From Neobacillus novalis NBRC 102450 (lineage in GTDB: Bacteria > Bacillota > Bacilli > Bacillales > Cytobacillaceae), in assembly GCF_001591805.1 (NCBI RefSeq), contig NZ_BCVP01000022.1:83145-147144 (forward strand): 64,000 nt of DNA. The letters run 5' to 3'. Made by a program: the position numbers and the translations under genes. Each line of letters opens with the position of its first letter. Positions within the stretch are counted from its first letter, which is position 1. The notes under the pieces are model-generated. The model saw only the letters and a program-made list of their open reading frames with translations. It was not told the origin of the DNA and made no database searches. Shown here in pieces: positions 54,251-63,322 of this stretch.

Positions 54251-54627
54251 AGTGAACCTCCCTTAAGTAAATTTTAAGTACAATTAAATTAGTTTTTATT
54301 CAGAGCCTATCTTTTGTGAGTATAATAACATTGTAACTTATCGCAATATTCAAAATCAAGTCTATAATCTGAAAAAAGGTTCTAATGAAAATGTTTGAAA
54401 CTAGTTAAATGAATAGCAAGTGTGCACTCATTAATTTTTTAAGTTTAATAGAATAATATTATGTAAGTGCCTTCAGTAGGGTGGTTTATTATAACGGGGA
54501 GGTGATCTGTGTTGTAGTTAGTCTTAGTTCAATCCGAGTTTCCTTTGTGCATTCGTAAAACGTTTATGGTGAAAATTAATTAGGAACGAATTTATAATTG
54601 ATAAAAAATTAGAGGAGGAAATGAATA
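54251..54627. promoter_or_regulatory. Divergent regulatory region between lysR and the hydrolase
   Basis: The 377-base AT-rich region should hold both promoters and the LysR operator. The repeated TTAAGT/TTTTAAG sequences at about 54263-54280, next to the regulator start, are operator candidates. I could not fix a -35/-10 pair. A GGGAGGTGATC near 54496 is followed at once by a stop codon and codes for nothing. Confidence 0.45.
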
Positions 54628-55572
54628 ATGACCCTCGATCCTGTTGCACAACATATGTTGGAACAAAAGAAAGCGATGAATGCGCCAAAGGTATTTGAAT
54701 TAACCCCCGAGCAAGCAAGACAACCAATGGATCTCACAGAAACTGCTGGAGAACCAGAAGAAGTAGGTAAGGTAGAAGACGTCTTAATACCTGGTCCGCT
54801 AGGTGACATTCCTATACGGGTGTATACCCCTAAAGGTGAGGGTGACTTCCCGGCATTCATTTATTATCATGGTGGGGGCTGGACGATTGGCAGTATAGAT
54901 AGCGTTGACGTCCCTTGCCGCCTGATTACAAACAGATCGGACTCCATCGTGATTGCTGTTGAATATCGTTTAGCCCCGGAACATAAATTTCCCGCACCTT
55001 TAAATGATGCGTATGCAACAGCGAAGTGGGTAGCAGAGCATGGGAAATCGATAGGAGTAGATACAACTCGAATCGCTGTTGGAGGGGATAGTGCAGGAGG
55101 AAACTTAGCTGCTGCTGTGACTTTAATGGCAAAAGACATAGGAAATCCAAAGCTTTCATACCAAGTATTAGTTTATCCGAACACAAATTATGCCTTTGAT
55201 ACAGCAACACATGAGGAATTTGGGGAAGGATATCTACTTACAAATAAAGAATTGAAATGGTTCTGGGATCATTATTTAAATAACGCAGAAGATGGTAAGA
55301 ATCCTTACGTATCACCACTTATAGCTGAGGATCTCAGTGGACTTCCTCCAGCATTGGTAATTACCGCCGAGTATGATCAACTCCGTGTAGAAGGAGAAGG
55401 GTATGGAGAGCGGTTAAAAGAAGCTGGAGTACCAGTAAAAATTAGCCGTTATGATGAAATGCTTCACGGTTTTTATTGGATGCCCAAACTTTATAAACAA
55501 GGTATGGAAGCAATAGAGGAAACAGCAAATTCTCTAAAAGAAGCATTTTCAAATAGAATTAAAAACTCCTAA
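54628..55572 (+). CDS. Alpha/beta hydrolase (HSL-type esterase), possible lactone hydrolase
   Basis: This 314-residue hormone-sensitive-lipase-type esterase has the oxyanion motif YYHGGGW, the nucleophile GGDSAGGNLAA, the acid residue region ITAEYDQLRVEGEGYGERL, and the histidine of LHGFYWM. RBS AGGAGG precedes ATG 54628. It precedes a Baeyer-Villiger monooxygenase gene in the same direction. Opening of the ester or lactone made by that enzyme is therefore a reasonable role. HSL-type esterases are promiscuous, so this remains inference. Confidence 0.9.
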   Translation: MTLDPVAQHMLEQKKAMNAPKVFELTPEQARQPMDLTETAGEPEEVGKVEDVLIPGPLGDIPIRVYTPKGEGDFPAFIYYHGGGWTIGSIDSVDVPCRLITNRSDSIVIAVEYRLAPEHKFPAPLNDAYATAKWVAEHGKSIGVDTTRIAVGGDSAGGNLAAAVTLMAKDIGNPKLSYQVLVYPNTNYAFDTATHEEFGEGYLLTNKELKWFWDHYLNNAEDGKNPYVSPLIAEDLSGLPPALVITAEYDQLRVEGEGYGERLKEAGVPVKISRYDEMLHGFYWMPKLYKQGMEAIEETANSLKEAFSNRIKNS

Positions 55573-55599
55573 ACTCATTTATGCAGGTTAACTGGTTGT

Positions 55600-55682
55600 T
55601 AGACCTTCACTTCAAAAATTCGAAAGGAAACTGAAAATTTTAAGTGGGGATCAACAGCCGGTGAAATCCCGATTCGTTCGGA
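55600..55682. repeat. Hairpin repeat, copy A (partner 57645-57727)
   Basis: Both copies share TTCGA..AAACTG, AAGTGGGG, AACAG and the end CCCGATTCGTTC in the same order. This copy is more eroded than copy B. It lies behind the hydrolase gene. Confidence 0.65.
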
Positions 55683-55907
55683 ACTAAGGAAATTAAACAA
55701 CCTCTTTGTCCGACAAAAAGAAAAATCAATAAAGCTTTTGTAATATTGGTTCCCGCGGGAGGGAAGTCATTCTTATTACTAGAAGAGATAATGCTATCTC
55801 CGAGTCTTAATAATTACATTGGCGTAGGATTTAATTTTTTACACTATAATTGCAAAGTTTAAAATTTGATTTGAAATTGAAAAATATAACGAACCTTAGC
55901 AAAGGAA

Positions 55908-55921
55908 TGGAAGCGTTTTCA
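55908..55921 (+). promoter_or_regulatory. Catabolite-responsive element (cre) candidate
   Basis: TGGAAGCGTTTTCA matches the CcpA cre consensus TGWAANCGNTNWCA at all but one position. It lies 58 bases before the monooxygenase start, a place where CcpA would block transcription. Confidence 0.65.
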
Positions 55922-55979
55922 TGTCTGTTGTCTGACAAAAAAACAAGAGGTAGTGTAAATAAGAGGAGGTAAATAATAA

Positions 55980-57617
55980 ATGAATTTAAATCAAAAAGAA
56001 CTTGATGTTGTTGTAGTAGGGGCTGGGTTTTCTGGCATGTATTTACTCCATCTTTTACGTAAGGAAGGGTATTCTACCCGTGTTTTTGAAAAAGGGGATA
56101 ATGTTGGTGGAACTTGGTATTGGAATCGCTACCCTGGCGCAGGTTGTGACATAGAAACGATGTATTATTGTTACACTTTTTCTGAGGAAATTTTTAAAGA
56201 ATGGACATGGTCTACGAGCTTTCCAAGACAACCAGAACTTCTGAAGTACGCAAATTTTGTTGCAGATAAGTTAGATCTGCGTCGAGATATTCAATTTAAT
56301 ACAAGAATCGTTTCCGCGCATTTTGATGAGAAGATAAACAAATGGCAAATTCAAACGGATGATAATGAAGTTGTAATAGCAAAATATTTTGTAACTGCAC
56401 TTGGATCTCTGTCATCCGCAACCCATATGCCTAATATAAAAGGCTTAAAAGATTTTGAAGGTGAAATTTATCATACTGGTAAGTGGCCACATGAAAAAGT
56501 TGACTTTAAAGGGAAGCGTGTAGGTGTGATTGGTACAGGGTCAAGTGGTGTTCAAGCAATACCAGAAATTGCCAAGGGGGCAGAACATTTAAAAGTCTTC
56601 CAACGCTCACCGCAATGGGTTTTTCCTTGCAAGGACGAACCTCCTAAACCTAAAGAAGTTCAGGCGATGAAAGACAATTTTCATAATTGGCGGCGCAGGA
56701 TGGATGAATCTCCAGGTGGCTTCCTTCAAGAAAATTTTGGGAAACCATACCCAACATTTGATGATACACGAGAGGAACGTCAAAAACTTTACGAGAAACT
56801 TTGGCAAAGTCGATCCGCCACGGCGCTATTAAGTGCTTATACAGATACCAGAACAAACGATGCAGCAAATGAAGATGTAGCGAACTTTATTCGTTCAAAA
56901 ATCAAAGAAATTGTAAAAGATTCTACAACTGCTGAGAAATTACTTCCGAACTTATTAGTGGGTGCCAAGCGTCCTATTTTTGGAAAAGACTATTATGAAA
57001 CTTATAACCGAGATAACGTTTCTTTGGTAGATATTCGAGACACTTCGATTGAAATCACAAAGCAAGGGATTCGGACTGGAGATACGGAACATGAACTCGA
57101 CTACATTGTATTTGCTACTGGCTTTGATGGTTTAACAGGAGGATTATTGAAAATAGATATCCTTGGGAGAAATGACCTGACCCTATGGGGTAAATGGGAT
57201 GGATTTAAAGACTTTAAGACAAATTTGGGTCTTACGCACTCCGGTTTTCCTAATATGTTTACCATTTGGGGACCACATAGTACTGCATTTACTAATGCAC
57301 TTAGGGGTCTTGAGTTACATGTAGAATGGACTTTTCAATGCATTGATTATCTTCAAAAGCATGCAGTAGAAACCATTGAGGCTACTGCCGAAGCGGAAGA
57401 TGAATGGACCAATTTTAATGATGCTATCGCTTCCCAAAGCTTATCAAACAGGGTGCCTAGTTGGTATCATGGGGCAAATATTGAAGGCAAGCCTCCTGCG
57501 AATCTGATGTATTTTGGAGATTGGCCAACGTATAAGGCAAAATATGATGAGGTTGCTTCTAAAGAATACGAGGGTTTTTTAATGACTCGATCATTTGAAA
57601 CAAAATTGAAAAGATAG
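55980..57617 (+). CDS. Baeyer-Villiger monooxygenase (cyclohexanone monooxygenase type)
   Basis: This 545-residue FAD/NADPH flavoprotein inserts oxygen next to a ketone, giving an ester or lactone. The FAD Rossmann motif is VVVGAGFSGMY. The family block GGTWYWNRYPGAGCDIET is present. The type I BVMO fingerprint F-x-G-x3-H-x3-W-P is seen in FEGEIYHTGKWP, and the NADPH motif is GVIGTGSSGVQ. Length agrees with cyclohexanone or steroid BVMOs. RBS GAGGAGG precedes ATG 55980. Neighbouring hydrolase, alcohol dehydrogenase and SDR fit a cyclic ketone route. The exact ketone is not determinable. Confidence 0.93.
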   Translation: MNLNQKELDVVVVGAGFSGMYLLHLLRKEGYSTRVFEKGDNVGGTWYWNRYPGAGCDIETMYYCYTFSEEIFKEWTWSTSFPRQPELLKYANFVADKLDLRRDIQFNTRIVSAHFDEKINKWQIQTDDNEVVIAKYFVTALGSLSSATHMPNIKGLKDFEGEIYHTGKWPHEKVDFKGKRVGVIGTGSSGVQAIPEIAKGAEHLKVFQRSPQWVFPCKDEPPKPKEVQAMKDNFHNWRRRMDESPGGFLQENFGKPYPTFDDTREERQKLYEKLWQSRSATALLSAYTDTRTNDAANEDVANFIRSKIKEIVKDSTTAEKLLPNLLVGAKRPIFGKDYYETYNRDNVSLVDIRDTSIEITKQGIRTGDTEHELDYIVFATGFDGLTGGLLKIDILGRNDLTLWGKWDGFKDFKTNLGLTHSGFPNMFTIWGPHSTAFTNALRGLELHVEWTFQCIDYLQKHAVETIEATAEAEDEWTNFNDAIASQSLSNRVPSWYHGANIEGKPPANLMYFGDWPTYKAKYDEVASKEYEGFLMTRSFETKLKR

Positions 57618-58012
57618 CCGGAACTTTATCGTAGGTTCCTGGCTGAGACCCCCACTTGAAAAAATTCGAGCAAAAACTGGGAATTTAAAGTGGGGGATTA
57701 ACAGTCAGTTAAAGCCCGATTCGTTCAACTAACAATCAGTGGGACCCACTGATTGAAGTTTCACTTTATTTGTAGTTCCTTTAAAGTACAGTGGTAATGA
57801 CTGTTAAAAATCTAGAGATAGTGGACGAATTGTAAGAAATAGAACGTGTGTACTCGCTTCAGTAGTTGAACTCAAGATGGATAAAAATTATATGTACTTT
57901 CTACTAGTGGGGGGAATACCCCACTATAGTATTGTTTCACATTGATATAAGAGAGAAGAATTAGATTTGTTTAGAAATTTACTAAGTATAACAAATCATG
58001 GAGGAGATTACT
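57618..58012. other. Intergenic region with repeat copy B
   Basis: It holds the hairpin repeat and perfect palindrome at 57645-57755. The rest (57756-58012) is AT-rich and probably contains the promoter of the MFS gene; nothing else was recognised. Confidence 0.55.
57645..57755. repeat. Hairpin repeat, copy B, with perfect 23-base palindrome
   Basis: The first part pairs CCCCCACTT (57649-57657) with AAGTGGGGG (57688-57696) and ends CCCGATTCGTTC, as in copy A. Next comes CAATCAGTGGG, one A, and the exact complement (57733-57755). It lies just after the monooxygenase gene and could end transcription or be a mobile repeat. Confidence 0.7.
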
Positions 58013-59449
58013 TTGAATAATCAAGCAACATTGGATAATCTAAATAAAAAATTTTATCTGTTATGTATTGGAGTGGCATTAGTTATTTTTACTCCAACCT
58101 CAGGTGTGCCAGTAATACCTAAAATGATGGAAACCTTCGACTTGAGTCCAGGGTATGCGGCATGGCCACAGGGTTTTTTTGCTGTTGCAATGGTTGTATT
58201 TCAACCTTTATTTGGGTGGATAGCGGATAATTACGGACAAAGACGAGTTGGCATTCTAGGTGCTTCACTGATGCTAATTGGATCAGTTATTTTAGCTGTG
58301 TCTCCCGTTATCGGTTTTTGGCTAGCTATTGTGGGCTATGCTTTTACAGGAATATCCTTTGCTGCTACCTTTCCATTGGCCTATAATTTTATCGGAAAAT
58401 ATTATGGTGAAGAAGAACGAGGGAAAAAAATTGGTACCATGTTTGCGATAATCTTTTTATTTAATGCAATTGCTCCCTTAAAAGGTGGGGTATTTACTGA
58501 TCTTATGCATTGGTCCTATAACTATTGGGCTTCCGCATTATTGGCCATTGTAGCCATTTTTATGATTGCACTTTCATTACCTAATGATGTACGAGACATT
58601 AAATACAAATTCGATATTTCGGGTTCCATTCTCATGTTTGTCATGTTGGTAGCACTCGGGTCAATAGCATTAATTCTGAACGCTACGGGAACAGATTCTA
58701 TTGCATGGATGCCTTCATTGGGTATATTTTTTATTTCTTTAATCGTGTTATATTTTGTTCAAAAGAAGAAAAAGGATCCACTGCTGGATATTGATTATAT
58801 AAGAAATCGGCACTTTTGGGGGCCAGCTGCAATAACTTTATTTTATGGCTTAGTTACTGTTTCACTTCTATATCTATTAACATTCTATATACAGAATGTT
58901 CTAGGCAAACCATCAATCATCGCCGGGACATTACAGTTTGTATTTTCATTAGGACTTGGGATAAGTGCCTATATATGTGGAAGGGTACTGATTAAAATTT
59001 CAGCTCGAATGATTAATATGTTAGGTGTGATTTTTGTTTCTACGGGGTTTGCTATGCTTGCATTCTTAAATACAAACACTTCTATGTTCTATATTACTAT
59101 ATTAGTAATAATAGCATCAACAGGTGCAGGTATTTTAAATACTGGACTGAAGCCTGTTGTGTTGGCAGAAGCGAACCCAGCTAGACTAGGAGTCATAACG
59201 TTTACCTTTAATACAGTTGAGAATATTGTAAAAAATATAGGGGGTACGTTCGTTTTAATAACCTACTCCTTACTTGCTGTAACCCTAGGGGATGGAGCTG
59301 TACCAAGGACTGCACTTTACCTTATGATTTTTACTGCCATAGGGCTAATCTTTATACCAGCAATTCCGAAAAGAGTGGCAGGATTTAAAAGAGCAAAAGG
59401 TTTAGCACAAAATGTGGAAATAGGTAGAGTAGAAAGCAATGTTAAATAA
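58013..59449 (+). CDS. MFS transporter (DHA2/EmrB-like)
   Basis: This protein of about 478 residues has roughly 14 hydrophobic segments and the motif A loop GWIADNYGQRRVGILG after the second segment, placing it near drug:H+ antiporter-2 type carriers. The start is TTG 58013, because GGAGGAG at 58000-58006 is spaced for it; ATG 57998 overlaps that site. By context it may import or export a cyclic ketone pathway compound, but members of this family are often general effluxers. Confidence 0.87.
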   Translation: MNNQATLDNLNKKFYLLCIGVALVIFTPTSGVPVIPKMMETFDLSPGYAAWPQGFFAVAMVVFQPLFGWIADNYGQRRVGILGASLMLIGSVILAVSPVIGFWLAIVGYAFTGISFAATFPLAYNFIGKYYGEEERGKKIGTMFAIIFLFNAIAPLKGGVFTDLMHWSYNYWASALLAIVAIFMIALSLPNDVRDIKYKFDISGSILMFVMLVALGSIALILNATGTDSIAWMPSLGIFFISLIVLYFVQKKKKDPLLDIDYIRNRHFWGPAAITLFYGLVTVSLLYLLTFYIQNVLGKPSIIAGTLQFVFSLGLGISAYICGRVLIKISARMINMLGVIFVSTGFAMLAFLNTNTSMFYITILVIIASTGAGILNTGLKPVVLAEANPARLGVITFTFNTVENIVKNIGGTFVLITYSLLAVTLGDGAVPRTALYLMIFTAIGLIFIPAIPKRVAGFKRAKGLAQNVEIGRVESNVK

Positions 59450-59565
59450 GGAGAGCGCCAAATAGTCTTTTCACTGGTAGACAAAAGTAAGGGGGAGTTA
59501 AATCATTGACCGTATGACTCGGTTAAAACCGAATGTTTATATAAGTAGATAGGGAGGGATAATTG

Positions 59566-60603
59566 TTGAAAGCTGCGGTATGGCATGGGATAAAAGATTT
59601 ACGTATAGAAGAAGTATCGATTCCAGAAATTTCATCTGGTCAAGTAAAGGTAAAAGTTGAGTGGGCAGGAATATGTGGGAGTGACCTTGGAGCTTACTCA
59701 TACGGTTTATCTTTAGAAGCGCATCCAATTACTGGACAAAAGCCGCCACATACACTTGGCCACGAATTCTCAGGTACAATTGTCGAAGTTGCAGATAACG
59801 TCACCAGTCTTCAAGTCGGGCAAAGAGTAGCAATCGAACCTTTAATTTACTGTCGTGAATGTGATGCATGTACAAGAGGGTACTACAATCAATGTAGCCA
59901 AGTTGGTTTTGTAGGATTACATCGTGATGGAGGGTTTGCTGAATTTGTACTAGTTGATGAACATATGGTTCATGTACTGCCTGAAAATGTCTCTTTTGAA
60001 GAGGGTGCGTTAATAGAACCTACTGCAGTCTCTTTTTACGCGGTAAAAGAAAGCAAATTAAAAGCTGGTAATTCGGTTGCAATATTTGGTGCTGGTCCGA
60101 TTGGATTGCTCACATTATTATCTGCAAAAGCTGCAGGCGCATCAAAGATTATCGCCGTGGACCTGTCAGAAGAGCGACTTGAGAAGGCAAGGGACCTTGG
60201 TGCAACTACTATTCTCAATGGGGCAAATGAGAATCTTGTGGAAGAAATTATGGAATTAACAAATGGTGGTGTAGATGTTGCTTATGAATGTGCTGGGGCA
60301 CAGGCGACCATAACGAATGCTGTTGCTTCTGTAAAGCAAGGTGGGCAAGTAATGGTACTGGCCACTTTTGCAAAACCAGTTTCTATTGAGCTAGGACAAT
60401 TGATGTTCAAAGCTTCAGATATTACCTCCAGACTTGCTTATCGACATGTTTTTCCAGAGGTAATCGATATGATTTCAACAGGTAAATTGGTTGTGAACCC
60501 TGTTATAACAAAGAAGATTAATCTAGAAGATATAGTAGCAGAAGGGTTTGAACAATTAATTCATGATAAAAAGCAAGCAAAAATTTTGGTAAGATGTATA
60601 TAA
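59566..60603 (+). CDS. Zinc-dependent alcohol dehydrogenase (2,3-butanediol dehydrogenase-like)
   Basis: This 345-residue medium-chain dehydrogenase has catalytic zinc ligands in CGSDLG and GHEFSGTIVE. The structural zinc cysteines are in CRECDACTRGYYNQC, and the cofactor motif is GAGPIGLL with the acidic residue AVDLSEE (NAD preference). The second TTG (59566, giving MKAAVWHG) is the family start, and GGGAGGG precedes it. It is probably co-transcribed with the SDR that follows. Oxidation of a pathway alcohol, or of the hydroxy acid from lactone opening, is plausible. Confidence 0.88.
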   Translation: MKAAVWHGIKDLRIEEVSIPEISSGQVKVKVEWAGICGSDLGAYSYGLSLEAHPITGQKPPHTLGHEFSGTIVEVADNVTSLQVGQRVAIEPLIYCRECDACTRGYYNQCSQVGFVGLHRDGGFAEFVLVDEHMVHVLPENVSFEEGALIEPTAVSFYAVKESKLKAGNSVAIFGAGPIGLLTLLSAKAAGASKIIAVDLSEERLEKARDLGATTILNGANENLVEEIMELTNGGVDVAYECAGAQATITNAVASVKQGGQVMVLATFAKPVSIELGQLMFKASDITSRLAYRHVFPEVIDMISTGKLVVNPVITKKINLEDIVAEGFEQLIHDKKQAKILVRCI

Positions 60604-60660
60604 TTAATTATTCTCGAATTAAATATAATTATTTTAACTACAATATTGGAGGTAAAGATA

Positions 60661-61431
60661 ATGAGTAAATTATCCGGAAAAGTAGCAATTGTAACAGGTG
60701 GAGCATCAGGAATAGGAAATACGATTGTAACACGCCTAATAAATGCAGGGATAAAAGTTGCAGTTGCTGATTTAAACGAACAAAAGTTAAAAGAATTAGA
60801 AGAGCAACATAAAGGTAATTTAATTGGTTGTGTAACAAACGTTACCGTAGAAAAAGATATTGAACAATTAGTACAAAAAACGGTTGATACATTTGGTGGA
60901 TTAGATTATGCGTTTAATGTTGCAGGTGCATCTCGCTCTGGTTTGATTATCGAGCAAAGTGAAGAAGATTGGGACTTTACTGTTGACCTTATTCTTAAAG
61001 GCGTATTCCTATCTGTAAAACATCAAGCAAGATACATGAAAGATCATGGTGGAGGAGCAATTGTTAACGTTGCTTCGCTAAACGCTCATGTTCCAATGTT
61101 TTATGGTGCTGCTTATTCTTCTGCAAAAGCAGGTGTTGAAATGCTTACTAAAAACGCAGCGCTGGAATTAGCACAGTACAATATTAGGGTAAATGCTATT
61201 TTACCAGGGTTAGTTTCTACACCTTTAACAAAAGGTTTAACTGATAATAAGGAAGTAGTTAACGCTTACAAAGAGCGCATTCCGATGAGAAGACCAGCTG
61301 ATCCCGATGAAATGGCTGGACCAGCACTGTTTTTAGTAAGCGATGATGCCTCCTATGTAAATGGTACAGGATTAGTTGTCGATGGTGCTTGGGAAGTTAG
61401 CGGTTATCCAGATTTAAGTAAGTTTATTTAA
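60661..61431 (+). CDS. SDR-family oxidoreductase, possible cyclic alcohol dehydrogenase
   Basis: This 256-residue classical SDR has TGGASGIGNTIVTRL, the acidic AVADLNE (NAD), a variant NNAG as NVAG, and catalytic Tyr/Lys in YSSAK. The end is VDGAWEVSGYPDL. The start is ATG 60661 with GGAGGT; the TTG at 60646 contains that site. In a cyclohexanol-type pathway this enzyme would make the ketone used by the monooxygenase (inference). The 182 bases after it hold only an AGTCCCTCGGGACT palindrome at 61487-61500. Confidence 0.88.
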   Translation: MSKLSGKVAIVTGGASGIGNTIVTRLINAGIKVAVADLNEQKLKELEEQHKGNLIGCVTNVTVEKDIEQLVQKTVDTFGGLDYAFNVAGASRSGLIIEQSEEDWDFTVDLILKGVFLSVKHQARYMKDHGGGAIVNVASLNAHVPMFYGAAYSSAKAGVEMLTKNAALELAQYNIRVNAILPGLVSTPLTKGLTDNKEVVNAYKERIPMRRPADPDEMAGPALFLVSDDASYVNGTGLVVDGAWEVSGYPDLSKFI

Positions 61432-61613
61432 CATTATTATTCTCGTTTCTACTTAGTAAGTTGTTTATTTTCTGTGAAAATAAAAGTCCCTCGGGACTCC
61501 TGTATATTATTGATCGAGGTGGGTAACCCTATAAATAATCTAAAAAGCCAATAAGAAAGCAGAGCTACCGGTTGCAGGGTATCTTTGTATAAATCTATTT
61601 GGTTTTGGTTATA

Positions 61614-62753
61614 CTAACTAATTTGCATTTCTTTAAATGGCTCCTTGTTGATAAGCATGGAGTAAATAATCCGAAGCATTCGATGCGATAAAGCTACGAG
61701 TGCTTTTTTCTTTCCTCTTCTTGCAGCTATTGACCAGTATTTTGTTGCTAACCAGCGATTCCTACACCTAGAAACAGCCCATGCAGCTTCGCACATTGCC
61801 GATTTAATATGAGGATTTCCCTTTACAGTCTTAGTACTATACCGTTTACCTGCACTTTCTTTGTTCCCTGGTGAAACACCAGCCCAAGAAGCTAGGTGTT
61901 GGGATGTTGGAAATTGACTCATATCTACACCAATCTCGGCAATGATAATCGCTGCAGTATCTTTCTTTATACCGGGTATCGTTGTAAGTAATTGGAGTTC
62001 CTCTTGGTAGTTTTGTAATAAGGTATCCACTCGCTCTTCAATTTCTTTAATAAGCTTTTCTAAGTATTCAATGTGCGACCAAGATTGACGGATGAGAAAA
62101 CGTTGATGGTCATTTAATGTGCCAAACAAAGAATCCGTAATCATCTGCTTTTTTGCCGCCATTCTACCGTGTATTCTTTCTTCTACATCAGAGGCGTCTA
62201 CATAACCCTGTTCTACAAGTCTTTCAAGCAGTTTTCTCCCCGAAACGCCAAAAACATCAGAAATGACTGTACTCAATTTTACATTCGAACACTCCAATAC
62301 CTTTTGAATCCGATTCTTTTCAGAAGTTAAGTGACCAATCCATTTTTTTCTAAGTCTGGTTAAATCCCGAAGTTCTCGAAGATCGACCGGTGGAACAAAG
62401 CTCTTTTCGATTAATCCATGTCGTAATAATTTAGCAATCCATTCTGCATCCGATACATCCGTTTTCCTTCCTGGAACATTCTTGATACGTTGTGCGTTTG
62501 CCAATGTTATATCAAAGAAGCCTTCTAAAATATTGAATACAGGCTTCCAATATACTCCAGTGCTGTCCATTGCAATATGGGAAACACCATGGTTTTCAAG
62601 CCATTTTAAGAGACGATATAAATCCTTTGTTAAAGTAGGAAATGTCTCTGTTTCCTTGAATAATTCTTCATTGTGATTTCCAGTTATGACACAAGCAACA
62701 ATCGTCTCAGAATGGACATCTAAACCAGCGCATAGTTCAATAAATACATCCAT
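61614..62753 (-). CDS. IS110-family transposase (RNA-guided DEDD recombinase type)
   Basis: This 379-residue transposase has the RuvC-like N-terminus with GLDVHSETIVAC (first Asp), DSTGVYWKPVF, KTDVSDAEWIAKLLRHG, a coiled-coil middle part, and the transposase_20 end with TIPGIKKDTA, SWAGVSPGNKESAGKR (serine region) and GNPHIKSAMCEAAWA. ATG 62753 is fixed by GGAGGAG; the longer frame to 62945 runs through the noncoding end. The gene is intact. IS110 enzymes are guided by a bridge RNA from the element's noncoding end. Confidence 0.93.
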   Translation of the reverse strand: MDVFIELCAGLDVHSETIVACVITGNHNEELFKETETFPTLTKDLYRLLKWLENHGVSHIAMDSTGVYWKPVFNILEGFFDITLANAQRIKNVPGRKTDVSDAEWIAKLLRHGLIEKSFVPPVDLRELRDLTRLRKKWIGHLTSEKNRIQKVLECSNVKLSTVISDVFGVSGRKLLERLVEQGYVDASDVEERIHGRMAAKKQMITDSLFGTLNDHQRFLIRQSWSHIEYLEKLIKEIEERVDTLLQNYQEELQLLTTIPGIKKDTAAIIIAEIGVDMSQFPTSQHLASWAGVSPGNKESAGKRYSTKTVKGNPHIKSAMCEAAWAVSRCRNRWLATKYWSIAARRGKKKALVALSHRMLRIIYSMLINKEPFKEMQIS

Positions 62754-63001
62754 AAAAATCTCCTCCATAAATAGGATCACAAACAGTGAGTGAGATTGAA
62801 AAATGAGCATTTTTCTGTACGAGTCATCCCTCCAACGGAGAGAGCTAACAAAGGGTTGAACACCAAGCTCACTCAAACAGTTTTTTGTACAGGGTCGAGC
62901 CACCAAAAAAGACCACGTCTTACATACTGTTTGTGTCACTACCATTATGGTCGGAGGAGATTAATTTTCATGCATGGGTTGGGAGCGTAAGCTCATGAAA
63001 G
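62754..63001 (-). ncRNA. Candidate bridge RNA region of the IS110 element
   Basis: In IS110-group elements the guide (bridge) RNA is made from the noncoding segment before the transposase gene. This segment has the right place and length and contains several pairings by eye, for instance CTGTTTG/CAAACAG between about 62930 and 62772. Target and donor loops cannot be assigned without the element ends. Confidence 0.4.
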
Positions 63002-63234
63002 TTTTTAGTGAAAAACCATAAGTCACCATCAAACTCTACTTCTTGTGTTTTCATAGGACGAGAAACAAGCCCTTCTTCAGTTACCGTATTCAGCATGGCC
63101 GTGTCTACGTCTTTGATTAACTCTCTTAATGTTTCCATTTCTTCTTGTTTCATCATGTTAGACATTTCCATCACCTCATTAATGTTTATAGAGGTAATCT
63201 ACCCTTTACACCAATTTTTATTCAGATATGGCGG
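63002..63234. repeat. Direct repeat copy 2: truncated PNPOx gene start
   Basis: A partial copy of 51842-52074 with the ribosome site and about 55 N-terminal codons on the minus strand, then cut at the IS110 boundary. The frame continues 12 codons into the element and stops at 62968. It is non-functional. Confidence 0.9.
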
Positions 63235-63322
63235 TTTTAAGAAATAAACAAATTAGTAAAGTGGGTGGGTGTAATAGATGTCGCGAAACGGTTATCGGTA
63301 TTTACAATAAATTTCTTTAAAC

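Larger units (their letters stand above)
55573..55979. other. Intergenic region with hairpin-type repeat and cre site
   Basis: It holds a repeat (55600-55682) shared with 57645-57727, a TATAAT-like sequence at about 55842-55847 and a cre operator at 55908-55921. No gene is visible. The length and the cre site suggest a separate promoter for the monooxygenase. Confidence 0.6.
61600..63001 (-). mobile_element. IS110-family insertion element, ends approximate
   Basis: One intact transposase with a 248-base noncoding region upstream (62754-63001), and little sequence after the stop. The upstream boundary is close to 63001, where the duplicated PNPOx segment starts. The downstream boundary lies somewhere before 61614 and cannot be fixed. 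IS110 elements have no clear terminal inverted repeats. Confidence 0.75.
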
